DNA of 64,000 nt. It comes from Branchiostoma floridae (Eukaryota > Chordata > Leptocardii > Amphioxiformes > Branchiostomatidae). Below the pieces are notes generated by a model. That model was not told where the DNA came from and did not search any database. It was given only the letters and a program-made list of their open reading frames with translations. The translations under genes and the position numbers were made by a program. The DNA lies in NCBI RefSeq assembly GCF_000003815.2, contig NC_049991.1, positions 18,318,037 through 18,382,036 of the forward strand. Reading direction: 5' to 3'. Below are positions 12,185-25,300 of this stretch, one piece after another; within the stretch, counting starts at the first letter, position 1; each line of letters opens with the position of its first letter.

Positions 12185-15100
12185 TCAGTTATCAGGGTGA
12201 GTGTCACCTTCATTTGAGGCCTTGCTGTCCCCGTCGTTATCATCAGCAGAGTTGGCGTCCATGGCCTCCTCACTGCTCGCCTCTTTAGCATGAATGTCCC
12301 CATCCTCCTGGTCCATGGACCCCTGAGGGTCGGCACTCTCTTGTACATCATTAGCATCATCCTCTTTAGCCTGGTGGACACCTGTCAGGGCACATGAAAT
12401 GACAAACTGCTACTTAGAGATGAAAATCAACGCTTGGCATAAAATCATCATGTCTTTTTTTTTTACAACTAATTCCTGGGAAATAAGGTACAAGTAGAAG
12501 GCTGTTCAACTGAAGCACTAACAGTCTGGTTTTGATTGTAATACATGTGTATGTAACATTTCTTCTTTTTTTGTCTCAGACTCTCAGTCTTCGCATCGAG
12601 ACAACCAAGTTAATCTGGATGTCACTAAGATTTTGCGCAGAGATTGGTCATCACGGACAAGATTGGAAAATAAGAGATGGCGGACAGATTGTGTTGGAAA
12701 GACACAAAAAAGGCCAAATAGAAGCACACAGAAATATGGGCAAAGACTTTTATTTATTTCTGTGTTTATCTCAAAGAGATTGTATGATGTTTCCTTACCC
12801 TCCTCCTCCTCCTGTGAGCTGTGTCTGTCCTTGTCCCTGCTCTTGTCTCGGCTCCTCCTGTCCTTATCCCTGCTGCTTCTGTCCTTGTCTTTACTGCTCC
12901 TGCCCCCCTCCCGATCATGGCTGCGTGACCGGTGGCGGCTCCGGCTGCGATCCCGGCTCCGGCGCTTGCGGTCTCTACTCCTGGAACGGCGCTCGCGCTT
13001 TCTGTCGCGGTCCTTGCGATCCTGACTACGGGAGCGACGCTTCCTGTGAATGGTAATAATATGTTGCAGCATCAGTAATAAAAGGCCTTCATACTGAAAG
13101 CTAAAACTCAAAGAAATTCCTACAGAATCAACCAAGAAAAATGATAATACTCGTACCTTTCCCTGTCCTTGCTACGGCTTCTACTGCGGTGACGTCCAGA
13201 CCTCTCTTTGCTGCGTGATCGCCGGCTGCGCTTGGAGCGTTCCCGCGACCGTGACCTTCTGCTCCCTGACCCTGACCTACGACCCTTGGAGCGGGATCGG
13301 CTGCGTTTCTTCCTTCTTTCCTCCCTTTCTCTCTCTCTCTCCTTCTCCAACTCTTTCTCCTTCTCTTCCCTCTCCTTACGTCTCCTCTCCCGTTCCTTCT
13401 CTCGTTCTTCTCTCTCCTTTTCAAGCTCTTTTTCACGGTCCTCTCTCTCCTTCTGTCGTTTTTCTTCCCTCTCTGGATCTACTGGTACTCCCCTAACAGT
13501 TTTCTGTGTGAGAAGAACAGCTGCATTAGATCACCACAAAACAAAATATTCTACTTATCTGAACAAAACAACCTGGCTACAAAAAAACAGTAACTTGTAA
13601 GCAAGCTTTCTTCATTGAAAAACAAACAAGTAATAAGCAATTTCATGTGCCATTACTTTTTAATCATTCTAAACTAAGACTCATAAAAAACTGTCTTTTA
13701 CAGTTAGTTACCTGAATTAGCAATTATTACTGATTGTAATGACTTCACTTTGACAACATCTAAGGAAAAAAAGTTTTCTTACAGCTTTTAATTCTTCGAT
13801 GGTTGCCTTGATCTTGGCGTAGCCCATGTGTTGTTTGCCCATGAGATGGTCGTCCACTCGAGACTGGGCATCCCCCACGATGAGAAAGGCTCCACATGTC
13901 TCACACACTTCCATCTGCTTCTCCTGGGCTGTCATACTGTCGATGCTCTGAGATTTACAGAAAATAAAGAAAGTTCTTACATTCATTTCAAGTGAATATG
14001 CACAGCTCATTGTTCTCATATGTCATATGTGTTTCCATTTACAACAAACAACGACATATTCAAGTTTTGAAAACATAAACACTGATCTTATAACCAGACA
14101 GGAGTTATCTCCTATATCCAAATAGATCTATGTCCAAAATTTTAGCAGTGTTTCGGAAAGACTGCAAAATCAACCAAATGAACGTGTGTCATGGCACTAC
14201 TCTCAGTCCCCACTCTGAAGGCAAGTTCCTTGTTGAAGAGGAAGAAATACTCATAAAGGACAAAACTACAATCTTTTGTGATAACAGAAATCTGGTGTAA
14301 ACCATGATAATGGACTCACGGATTTGTTAGCCTGTCGTAGCTGTTCCCTCTCCTCCTTGAGCTGATCACACAGCTTCATGACTCCCTGTGCCTCCTCCAC
14401 CTTCCCTTCACACCCCAGCTGTTCCACCTGCACACACAAGAATAAGAGTATAAGATCCAAAAAACACACTATAAAGTGTTAACTGATGTAATCAACTTGA
14501 AAATTTAACGTCTATACTCTCTACTATATATATGGTAATCAAAGGCCAAAGTAGTCAATTACACACCTGTTCCAAGAGTCCATCGATTCTGTCTGTCAGC
14601 ATCAGGATCTTCTCTTCATTCTTTACAATTCCTCCACCGCCCTGCTATCATGTGGAGAGAAGGGGAGACTCCCATTAAAAAACTGATATTTCAGAACTAT
14701 CAATAGAAATGCAGTAAACTTTTAAGTCATTTTCAAGCCATTGAACGGCAGTGTTCTCGCCAGGCCTTTTCAGCATAGCGGGCCGATACGCTGTGGGCTG
14801 GAAAAATGACGCTGTAAAACGCCCGCTACGCTGCTTTTTCATCCAGCGTAGCGGCAAAAAAATGGGGAATAAAAGAAAAATATTGTAGTAAAAATACATA
14901 GGCACGCGCCAAGCATGCGCTATCAGCTCGAAGGGAGGTGTTTTACAGCACCGGCCCGCCGTACCGCTGGCTCGCAGCCCCTCCCACCCGGGATCGCCTT
15001 GCGTTCCCGCGCGCTGAAATGTAAACACAGACGCGAGAGGGCCTTGCCCGCACGTGATTAGCGGGGTGGGAATCTCTCCCCGGAACAGCCAATGTGTATA

Positions 15101-18100
15101 ATTTTTCCCGCGAATTTGGGGAGCGGCGTTGATAAACCGAGGCTGTTTACTAGCAGTTGCGTCTTTCTTTTTCAGTACGGAAAATGGAATCAATTATTTC
15201 TGACACATTTCTAGAGCAAGAACTTGCGTTCCAAAATTTCCTGTTCTAAATTTTGCGTTTGCCGCCCTGCGTTCGTGCCAAAAAAAAATATATATAAAAT
15301 GAGTAGCGCGTGTGCTGCGAGTGATCAGTGGGGTGGGATCCCTCCTCGGAACAGCCAGTTCCCGGGGAATGTCCTTATTTGGGGAGCTGGGTTGACCAAC
15401 ATAGGCTCTTACTGATAGTTGCGTAATTTTTATTTCAGCGCTGGGAAATAGAATCAATTCTTTCCGACATAATTCTGGAGCAAGAGCGGGTCGCTTTCCC
15501 AAAATTCCTGTTCTAAATTTGAAGCTCTTTGTATCGGCATTCGTAAGATACAAACCATCGTAAGTTTATATGTGAAACCCGGGCGTTTAATAGTTTCGCC
15601 GACAAGCCTCCCCCTGTGGCCCCGCCCACAAACCGCCAGGGCATCAAAGGGCCGCCGGCTATCAATCAAACGCGGCTGTTGTTTACAGTTTCAGTCATGT
15701 GCCGTGTGCAAGTTTACAGCGAACTTCAACGTAATATTACATTCCTTGGACTTTCTTTCCCACAGCGGTGCTTCTACAAAATATTTATTAGACTGTAATA
15801 CGGAGTCCCACATGTTTTAAAGAATGGAATCTGACGCGGAACAGCGTTTTTTTACCGGGTATTTTCTTGAAACATGTCCGTGGGAATATCGTCTAAACTC
15901 TAACGGCGAGGCGGCGACGCAGGGAGACCGTCAACAAAAGTCGCACGGCTGCTAACAGCGATACTAGCGCTATAAACAAGCGCTTCAACTTCGGATGGCA
16001 ACCAGGACAATATTTTTAAGTACTGTTGAGCTGAGTAAAGTTTGTTGTTTATGAGTTTTTAGTTGTCTGTGAAGCTTTGACCCGAAATATTGTTACGTCA
16101 AACTGCTGAAGAGAAGTTAAGTGACTGCTGCGATTATCGTAGATATGGCCCTAAAAAAATGATAAAATAAGCCTTCTCAATAGCCTAAAATGCAAGAGCT
16201 TCCGGGGGGTGTCGCCCCCCTGGGTCCCCCAACGGGGCTCTGCCCCTGGACCCCGCCGGGGGCCTTCGGCGGCCCCCGGACCCCTGCCCGACGCTGTGAA
16301 AAATTCCTGGAGAGAACACTGAACGGGTAAATGTACTGTACAATTACAGTAAGTGCTTTCTCCGAACTTGTTGTCCGCACCTGCCCTCTCTTGATTCGAA
16401 GAAGATGAAATACTTACAGCGACTTGAGCCTGCTGTTCGCTGAGCGCGAGGCGGGCGTGGCCCCTCCTGATGCGCCGCTCCACGTCCGCCATGCAGCTCT
16501 GCAGGTAGCGCAGGAAGTCTTCCTCGTACCCCATCCGCTGGAACCGAGAACTCTTTCTGTACCTATACAACAACAAGTCCGTGTGCAATGCGTGAAACAA
16601 TTCTCAGACAACTTGGCTCATAGCCAATCAGGAATGTATGTAGCAAGTCAGCAACATAATTTGTGTATTTTTGACTCAAAGAACAATAGTTTTATCAATC
16701 TGACAGTATAATCACTTGAAAGAGAAGGAAGAATTTAGAATTAAACTCACTCCATGCAGTGACATTTGTGTATTTCCGTAGGCCTTTTATGTTACAAGAC
16801 CATTCAAAATATGTTGCATGCCACACCAAACCAGGGATGCCATCTTGACGAGTTGTCCTGATGCCAGTAAAACAACTGAACTCTTCTCATAGTATTTCTT
16901 GGGGACTAAATCCGACTTTGATATTGTTTTCATAATAAAGTCAAATGCAAAGATTTTCGAAACAGCTTTTGACTAAACTTGTTACTATGACATTTGCAGT
17001 AAAATCACCGTGTTTTTCTCCGCATGCATAACTTACCCATCTCTGAGTCCGTCATCATGAATCTTGTCACAAGGCCCCAGGTCTGAGCGGGTGTTGGTGA
17101 ACAACTCGGATGGACAGAAACTGCATAGGAAGTGTTTACAGACCTGTAGAAGAAATACACCGAAAATGTATGTTTGAAATTTTGAAGTTCAATGAAATGT
17201 ACTCTGTAAAGTTCTTCTTCTTCTTTCGGTTAAGGCAGCCGCCTTCAACTAATTGAAGATTATGCTGCCTATATATTGAAGTCTACTGCGAAGCGTGGAG
17301 GTAATGGGGTATTGTAATGTGGAGGGAGGAACGGGTGGGGAGGGAGCTATATATGTAATTTGAAATTGGCCAGAGTGGCACTGAGGGCTACCTGTGCTGG
17401 GAGTCCATTCCAGTCCTTCACAGTTCTGGGGAAAAAGGCATACTGAAACAGTGAAAGCCAGAGCTTTCAAACTTGGGTATGAACTGGGATGGCGTAACTG
17501 GGACCAGCACATGGTAGACAGCGAACAAATTATTCATACTAAGCAGATGATATGTGATTCTTTTTACCTAACACATAGGAGTAATCACCAAGAACAATGA
17601 CATCACGTGACAGTTGACAAATATTTACAGTAACTTGGGGTTTAGAAAACAAATGATATATAATAATATGGATGATTACCAAAAACGGTGGCAACAAGAA
17701 AAGCCACTACACGTGAAAATTGTACATCATGAAAAACAACCTGAGCACATATCCAAGCTGGCCTCAATAAATTATTCACATGTGTAAATTATGATTTCCA
17801 GGAACGAAGCTGAAGGTGGAGGGGGTGGGGGGTGATCGCGGCACTGAGGCCGAGGCTGATCCGCTCTGAGAGAGAACGCATGCGTTTGGGATGGGAAAAT
17901 ATTTACCAAAACACGACACAAATGTAAAAAACCTTCCTCTAATGTTTCGTGAAGAATATATACACTTCTCAGCTACTAAATGTGCCTTTCTGGAGAAGGC
18001 ACGATCCCAGAAATGTAGTTATTTGTCACATATAATTCGATATAAAAAAGACAAAAAGGACAGCCGATGTTCACCAAAATGGCGGACATGCCTGCACAAA

Positions 18101-18273
18101 CGCTGTCAATTAAATTCCCTAAATAATGAAAATATGCCCATAAAACGTCTCCCAGTGATCACAAATACCTTCTCGTCGCTCCAGTGTATGTCTTCTTTCT
18201 TCTCGTTGGGCGCAAGGTTGCGATCTCGCCCCATCAGCTCGTCCAACATCTGAGCCATGAAAGACGCCGACAT
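12185..18273 (-). CDS. LUC7L3: LUC7-like protein 3, U1 snRNP-associated splicing factor
   Basis: Nine exons in transcript order: 18273-18169, 17143-17037, 16562-16418, 14644-14567, 14427-14320, 13947-13783, 13503-13157, 13043-12799 and 12381-12185. Together they give 1497 nt, 498 aa. The LUC7 domain starts MLDELMGRDRNLAPNEKK. The first zinc finger has C37, C42/C45, C60 and H64; the second is C2H2 with C196, C199, H215 and H221. In between lies a coiled coil (VEQLGCEGKVEEAQGVMKL). After residue 240 the protein is Glu/Arg-rich, then an RS domain (SRSRSK, DRSRSRHRSRSHD), then an acidic tail ending DTHPDN. LUC7 proteins bind U1 snRNP and help select 5' splice sites in the nucleus. Wording matches vertebrate LUC7L3 better than LUC7L/LUC7L2, and it is somewhat longer than the human protein. 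The start ATG in exon 1 precedes the conserved DELMGRDRN segment. The gene is divergent from WIPI2. Confidence 0.95.
14749..16321. mobile_element. 1.57-kb hAT-like non-autonomous element in LUC7L3 intron 3
   Basis: Ends are CAGTGTTCTCGCCAGG on the left and CCTGGAGAGAACACTG on the right, nearly perfect inverted repeats. A 5-bp direct repeat AACGG flanks both ends (14744-14748, 16322-16326). The interior has an imperfect tandem duplication of about 285 bp (around 15040-15250 and 15330-15530, sharing TTCCTGTTCTAAATTT) and GC-rich palindromes near 16205-16285. No transposase reading frame seen. Confidence 0.75.
17213..17500. repeat. Probable interspersed repeat in LUC7L3 intron 1
   Basis: Low-complexity CTTCTTCTTC start followed by a GC-mixed block unlike the AT-rich intron around it. 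It resembles sequence I associate with dispersed lancelet repeats, but no second copy exists in this window to prove it. Confidence 0.3.
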
Positions 18274-18983
18274 CTTGCCGGTTCGTGCTGCGTCTCGTCT
18301 GACCTTCCCGGCATGCACCGCGCGCCTGGAAAATTCCGCGCCTGGAAATCGTCATCGTCAAGCAGATGTTAAGTGGAAGGCAAACTTTCAAGTACACATG
18401 TATTAAATGCATGGTGGTGTTTGGTGCAAAAAGAACGAGAACCTTAATGGCTACTATGTATAAACAAGGAGGTAGTCAACATACAAAGAACATCTAAAGA
18501 TATTGCTATCAGCTAGGTGATACACCACACCTTGTAATGACTTTGAACAATGCTCAACACAGATTTCGGGTTTCAAGTTTATAACATGATATATACGTGG
18601 TATCGTCTGCAGACTAATATTCATCTTTATGAACATTGCTTACTTGACAATTTCCTGAGTGACAGGTGGAAAATGACGTAACAATTTTTCCTCCGAACAG
18701 CTGCACGTCAGCAGCCAATCAGAGCTCCGCTTGTATCTGTGCAGACCAAACCATTCTTTACAAAGAGGTTCATTCGTTAAAGTTATTCATGAAAGATTCT
18801 ATATATCTACCCACAATAAAGTCAATTATAATTATTATTCATAATATTTGATATATATTGATGTAAATTTTTTGTCACAGTCTGGGCTTTATTCAATATT
18901 TAACTCAGAAATTTACCCGAGTTTGCAATATGGTACCGTCCTAATCATGTGACGTCGGTACGAAAACAGGAAGGTCCAAGATG

Positions 18984-19237
18984 AGCACGTCACCGGAACG
19001 TACTGCGCCTGCGCGAAAAGTATAGACATGCTAAACCTTGCTCAACCCCTGGTTTACTAAAGGGCCGCATTTAAGAAAGTACGTGCGTATATAAGGGTGA
19101 AATCCCGTTTACGTTTTACATGAAACCATGTCTCTAACATATATTGTGCAACAAGCGGGATTTCAATGCAACGTTGACCAAACCAAGCCCCAAACCACCA
19201 GGGTTCGCGCAGGCGTAGTACGTTCCGGTGACGTGCT
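18984..19237. promoter_or_regulatory. Mirrored bidirectional promoter of LUC7L3 and WIPI2
   Basis: Arms 18984-19017 and 19204-19237 are 34-nt inverted repeats with one mismatch; each arm contains ACGTTCCGGTGACGTGCT or its complement, a CRE-like TGACGTG and a GC-rich GCGCAGGCG (NRF1-like) block. Inner arms TGAAATCCCG (19098) and CGGGATTTCA (19156) continue the symmetry. A TATATAA lies at about 19088-19094. Right after the right arm is CCAAGATGGCGG, a YY1-type start-site element pointing at WIPI2, whose ATG is at 19352. LUC7L3 starts at 18273 on the other strand. Promoter function is inference from motif content and position. Confidence 0.55.
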
Positions 19238-19351
19238 TCCAAGATGGCGGTTGTCTGACGATACTTTTGTGACGGAGCCGACGACAATTTTTTTTCCGGT
19301 GGACAGGTGGACACGCCGATTCTGACGACTTGTGGGCTTCGAACCTTACCG

Positions 19352-22300
19352 ATGAACCTTGCCGGGCAAGGCGGGGATAACTCCGCCGGCCTCCTCTTCG
19401 TCAACTTCAACCAGGACTGCACGTAAGCGCCCGGACTTGCCACAAAGCCCGACCTCTCTCCGACTTGTTTTTGTCCCACCTAAACACCTTTGTTTACCCC
19501 TCTGTTCTTCCAGCCGTGTCCGCGCTAAAACGTCTCGTCTGTTGTTTCCCTTTTCCAGATCGTTGGCAGTTGGCTCGAAGACGGGATACAAACTCCATTC
19601 GCTGAATTCCGTGGACAAATTGGACGTGATCTATGAAAATGGTAGGTCGACTTAAGTCGTATTTATTTGACAGGTCAAGAAACAAGTGGCAGGGGGCAGC
19701 CCTTAAGGGGGGGGGGGGGGGTGGTGATGCAACGGTTTGCATATATTTTGCACCACCTTTTTTGCGGTGCAGGGAACTGTAGACGCACATGTGATGTACG
19801 TGGCAGAGGCAAAGGGAAACTGAATGAGTAAAGCTCTATTTTTAGATTGGTTTCAAGTCAGGCTTGAAGACCAGGCCTTATTTCGACTTACATGTAGAGG
19901 TAACATTGGAACAGAAGTAATAGCTATGCTCAATGCCTTTTTTCCTTTGCATAGCATAGCCTTGACTGCAACCATACAGCTTGTGTCAGTCTGCCTATAA
20001 GTACTCCACAAATAACATTTCACCAAAAATTACAGTCTGATTTACAGCAAGTCCCGTGGCACCTGGCACTGTTCCAGGCTGTCGTCAGGGTGGGTTCACC
20101 TGACCTAGTTATATTCCCAGATGTCTGTGTGTGCTGTCATTATCTGCCTCACAGTCACAGATGAGGTCCTGGGTCCAATTGTAGAGAAATAATGTGAGAC
20201 ACTGGTTCAATCCTGGCTGGGAATGCACTTGTCTTTTGAAAGGTGCTTATAAAAAATGGGAACCCATGTAAAACTACCTGTGCACAAACTATTGCTGTTT
20301 TTGTCTGTGTCTACTGTCATTATCTGCCTCACAGTTGACATCCTGGTTTCCATTGCCGGTAAATACGAGACACTGTTTTATTCCAGGCTAGTGCATCTTG
20401 GTTGGGGCTGCACTTGTGTTTCAGAAAGGATGTAAAATGGGAATCCTATGTAAAACTACCTGTACACGAGCTATTTGCTGTTTTTGTTTACATCCAGTGT
20501 ATTCTTGAACTGGTGCCTACCAGGGCATCAGCAGATTAGATTACTAGTTGATATTTGAATTAGCCTGATCAAGTTGCAAATTGATATGTAAATTAATCTT
20601 TTGTCTACTTTCTGCCTGCCAGTGTGTCACACTGTGACATCATCCCGATTACTCAAATACAGGAGAAGCCAGTTAATTGCACAACAGATTAACGCACACA
20701 AAGGCTTCTGTTAACTGCACAAAATCCCCAAATCCCAAACCAATGTGGTCTAGCTAGATAACTTCTCATTATTGCACCTGCCAGATTATTGCACAAAATT
20801 CACTGGCAAATAAGCCGTGCAATTAAGCGGCTTTTAACTGTATACCCTGCTACTGAAACAGCTTGCAATTGGAAGCTTTCTGCTCAAAGTACTGTGTAGT
20901 GTTTAGGCACAAGAAGGATTCAAAAGAAGGAATAGTCATGATCCAAGAGATGTCTTGTTTGTGCCCTGCCTGTGCTAAGTAGTACTGTAACGAATACAAA
21001 TCTTGTGTGTGAATGAGGCCAGGGCAGTCATCATTATTCAGGATCAGAAGTCTTGCTGACAGTTATTGCTCGGCAACTGAAGCAGGAATGTAACTTTGTG
21101 TGATTTACCTTAATGTGATGAAAAGGTGTATCAGCATTAGGACAAGTAGCTTTTGTTTCAGCCAACTCACAAGGTGGACTTGTTTTTGTAAGAATCAACA
21201 ATGTTTCAGGATATTACAATTTGCAAATTGTTTCTGGGAATGAAATGGTAGTCACAAAGTTACACCTTCATGAGGGTCTGTATGGGGGTCCCGGCAATGC
21301 TTTATGCTGAATTCAGAAGAACATGTACACCTTACAGATTGCACTTTGGCCTTACCAAGTGCACTACTCCTAAGTGTTCCTACAGATCCATATGGGACTG
21401 GAAATAGTGTAGTAGTGGCCGTGTTGGTCAGGTGGCTGCTGTGGCTGCTAATACAGGTTTGACTGTATATAAAACATAACAATTTTGCACAATGCTACAT
21501 GTAATATATACTGTGTGACTGTGTGTCCCCCTGAAGCAGAAAGTGAGGATGTGTGCACTGTACCAGTACACAGCTCTAACAATGCTACATGTGACTGTGT
21601 GTCCCTCTAAAGCAGAAAGTGAGGATGTGTGCAGTGTACCAGTACACAGCTCTAACAATGCTACATGTGACTGTGTGTCCCTCTGAAGCAGAAAGTGAGG
21701 ATGTGTGCACTGTACCAGTACACAGCTCTAACAATGCTACATGTGACTGTGTGTCCCTCTAAAGCAGAAAGTGAGGATGTGTGCACTGTACCAGTACACA
21801 GCTCTAACAATGCTACATGTGACTGTGTGTCCCTCTAAAGCAGAAAGTGAGGATGTGTGCACTGTACCAGTACACAGCTCTAACAATGCTACATGTGACT
21901 GTGTGTCCCTCTAAAGCAGAAAGTGAGGATGTGTGCATCGTGGAGCGGCTCTTCTCCTCCAGCCTGGTGGCCATCGTCAGCCTGTCTGCACCCCGCAAGC
22001 TCAAGGTGGGAGAGACTAGAAAAGATACAGGGTTCTGGTCACTGAAGAGATTCATTAGTCCCGTATGACTATGAGCACTGTTAATAGGAATTTTTCTTCT
22101 AACAGTTACATATATTTGAGGTAAACACCAAATTTTCAGTCCATCTTGTTCACGGAATTGACCTACTCTTGCGAGAGTGCAGAATATCCACGCAAGTAGC
22201 GACCTAGTTTTGCACTCTCGCAAGACTAGGTCTATTCTGTAAACAAGATGGACATACATGTAAGCATATGTCTGTGTCATAAACCATTGCTAGCATTTCA

Positions 22301-25300
22301 TGTCAGGTTTAGGGCCTTCCATTAATCTTCACAAAGTCAGGATGTTTGTCTTAACTTTACTTGTAAATGTTACAGTGACTGCATAGAAGAAGAAGAACTT
22401 TATTGCACGACAACTGTAGATGATACAGTGTTTGGCAGCTTGTACATGCATATGCTGTATTGGAGTCGCCTATTGTCCACTGTTAAAGGTTCGTGGCTTT
22501 ATTTCTAACAGGTGTGTCACTTTAAGAAGGGTACGGAGATCTGTAACTACAGCTACTCCAACACTATCCTGGCTGTCAAGCTCAACAGACTTGTGAGTAT
22601 CCAATTTTCTCTTCTCTTCTTTTTCTCAATATTTTTCTGTATATTTGTACTTAATTTGTTTGGTCTAGGGTTCTCAGACCTATAGCAAATAAATGTGAGA
22701 CTGACATTATACTATAGACAGACTGAATACAGTCCAAGTATGTTTAAACATTGGTAAGATTCCTGTACAGACAGATTGAATGTTGAGCACAAACATCTTT
22801 GTACACATCCAAGTGTTTTATTCAACACCTTTCATGGCAATTCTGACGAGCTCACATGATATACTTCAGCGTGGGTGTTACAGATACAGTCCCAAACATT
22901 AAGTATTTATACATATACATAGATAGCTAATGCTGTATTTACAATGCAGGACCAAACATAACTTGCCCTGAGAAAAGTCACAAATGGTGCCTTAAAAAAC
23001 ATTCAGCTAAATAAAAACCTGTGTGCAAAGAAGTTTGTTATTCAGTGACTTGTAACCGGATGAAAATTTTCACGGAGATAGAAATATGAGTTTATTTCTG
23101 TTACAAATTTTCACCGGGTTTACTTTTTTTATCTGTCAATGAAGGTTTAACCTCCAGGTAATAAGATATGCAAGGTGACAGTTACTCAGGCAACAACCTT
23201 ATGAATTTGGAAGAAAACTTTACAAATTTAATCCATTTGCTGGAGTTGTAAACTTTGTTGCATTGGTTGGTATGTAAGATCATTGATGAAGCCAGGATTA
23301 TTTATAAGCTGGTAATATGTACCTGAAACAGCCCACTCTTGTTTTGCTTATCTTATCGGATTAACAGCCATAAGAGACAAAGAGCCCTGATTGTTGTACC
23401 TTAGGATTAGGTGTAACTTGATACAGTACCATGACTCAATACACAACTGTCTTGCCTTGCATATTTCTGCATGCCTGCATTGATGTGGGAAACAAGCAAA
23501 ATTTATTTACATGCATCATGATATGAATTGCAATGTGTTTGCATAACTGGAAACGGTTTGGTTGTTTGGCTCAGGACCCATAAGTGCTGGGTTTGAAGCC
23601 CCTATCGTGCCACTGATGTTGAGAAAGGCACTTTACAGAATCTTCCTCACTGTACCCATGTGTAAAGATGGGAACCTGAATTCAGTTGGGGAGATAAAAC
23701 GTGGTTAGAGGAGAGAGATGGGCTCTGCCCACTACTACTGTGCCTCAGACATAACTTGGATAACAACTTACTGTCCCACAACCTTAGATATGTGCTTTAG
23801 ATCTACCTTTACCATTCAATAGATTGTATGAATATTGATATGGATCAAACTTGAAACTATTATTGAGAGTTGTTGTGATATTGATCAGTATGTGTACATG
23901 TGCACTACCGTAATAGTAAACAAAGAGCCACAGACACTTATTAAAGATAAACGCTGCTTACAGGACTTGTGCAAAAATTTGGTCTGGTTACTCATTGCAC
24001 AACTCCAGTTCCACCTGCATCACCAGGTAATCTGCCTGCATTTTGAAAGTCAAATTTTATGAAACAAACTTGAAATTTTTGTTATTTAACTTAGAAAAGC
24101 CGGCCCTCTATACTGATTGAAACACACAATGTAGGGGCCACCTACGCTCAACTGCACTGCATGGCAAGGACCGTGATGTGTAGGTATGCAGAAAAAGTAT
24201 TTTGAGCCTTGCTACATGCATATCCAGGGCTCGAAATACCACCTGCATATGCACTGGTTCAGGCTTTTAGCTAGGAATTAATTGTAGGGCGTCCGAAGTA
24301 ATCGGAGTGATCCGCGCTGCGAAGTGGCTTGGCGAAGCCGCGCGGTGAGCGCCGCAGGCGCGAGTATTGTAAGGGGGTCCGGGGGTATCCCCCCCTGAAA
24401 ATTTTGAAATTATAACCCTCTGAAATGCTATTTCCTGCATTTTGAGGTGCATATTTTGTAGAATTCAGCCAAGATTTTTTTGTGTCTGTTACAATATGTT
24501 TGCCCTGACTGAGGCTGGGAGGAGTTTACCGGCGAAAATCGGAAAAAATTTGGGCGTCCGTAGTGCGTCTTGCTTAAAAGTATTGCGTCCGATTTCTTAT
24601 GTTTGTTAGGACAGTGCGTCTAAATGACGCGTTGATGCATGCCTAGCTAAAAGCCTGCACTGGTTAGTGCAGGTAAAAGTGGAGCTGTGCAGGTATTTCT
24701 GGTGTCTACCTGCACCTAACCTGCACTGGTCCATGTACTTGGTTTAGATGTACACGATGATTGTGCTATAATATAGGTGTACATGGATTGTTATCAGCTG
24801 CATTGAATGTTACCACTACCTATTAAATAGCAATGGTTCCTGAACAATTTTTGTATGGTCTATACTTCCTAAATTAAGAGTGGTGCAGGTAAAATTTGTC
24901 TGGTGCAGGTAATTTTCAATCTTACCTGCACCAATGCTGGTACGCAGAAAAAATTACTTTGAGCCCTGATCAATAAAGATTTTGTATCTTCCCTCCCCAC
25001 CCCCAGAGGCTGATCGTGGCCCTAGAGGAGAGCCTGTACATCCACAACATCCGTGACATGAAGGTGCTGCACACCATCCGCGACACCCCGCCCAACCCCC
25101 TGGGGCTCTGTGCCCTGTCCATCAACAACGACAACTGCTTCCTCGCCTACCCAGGGAGCGCGCAGATCGGCGAGGTGCAGGTCTTCGACACAGTTAACTT
25201 GGTAGGTGTTTATCTCATCTGTAATATTATATACTCATCCGCGACACCCCTCCCAACCCCCTGGGGCTCTGTGCCCTGTCCATCAACAACGACAACTGCT

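Larger units (their letters stand above)
22593..25006 (+). other. WIPI2 intron 4, repeats only
   Basis: A 2.4-kb intron. It contains a SINE-like piece and a nested pair of hAT-like elements, listed separately. The rest is AT-rich with no coding signal seen. Confidence 0.7.

Noticed and set aside
12532..13600. Long plus-strand frames rich in Leu/Ser/Arg or Cys/Pro
   Set aside because: Antisense of the LUC7L3 Glu/Arg and RS coding exons.
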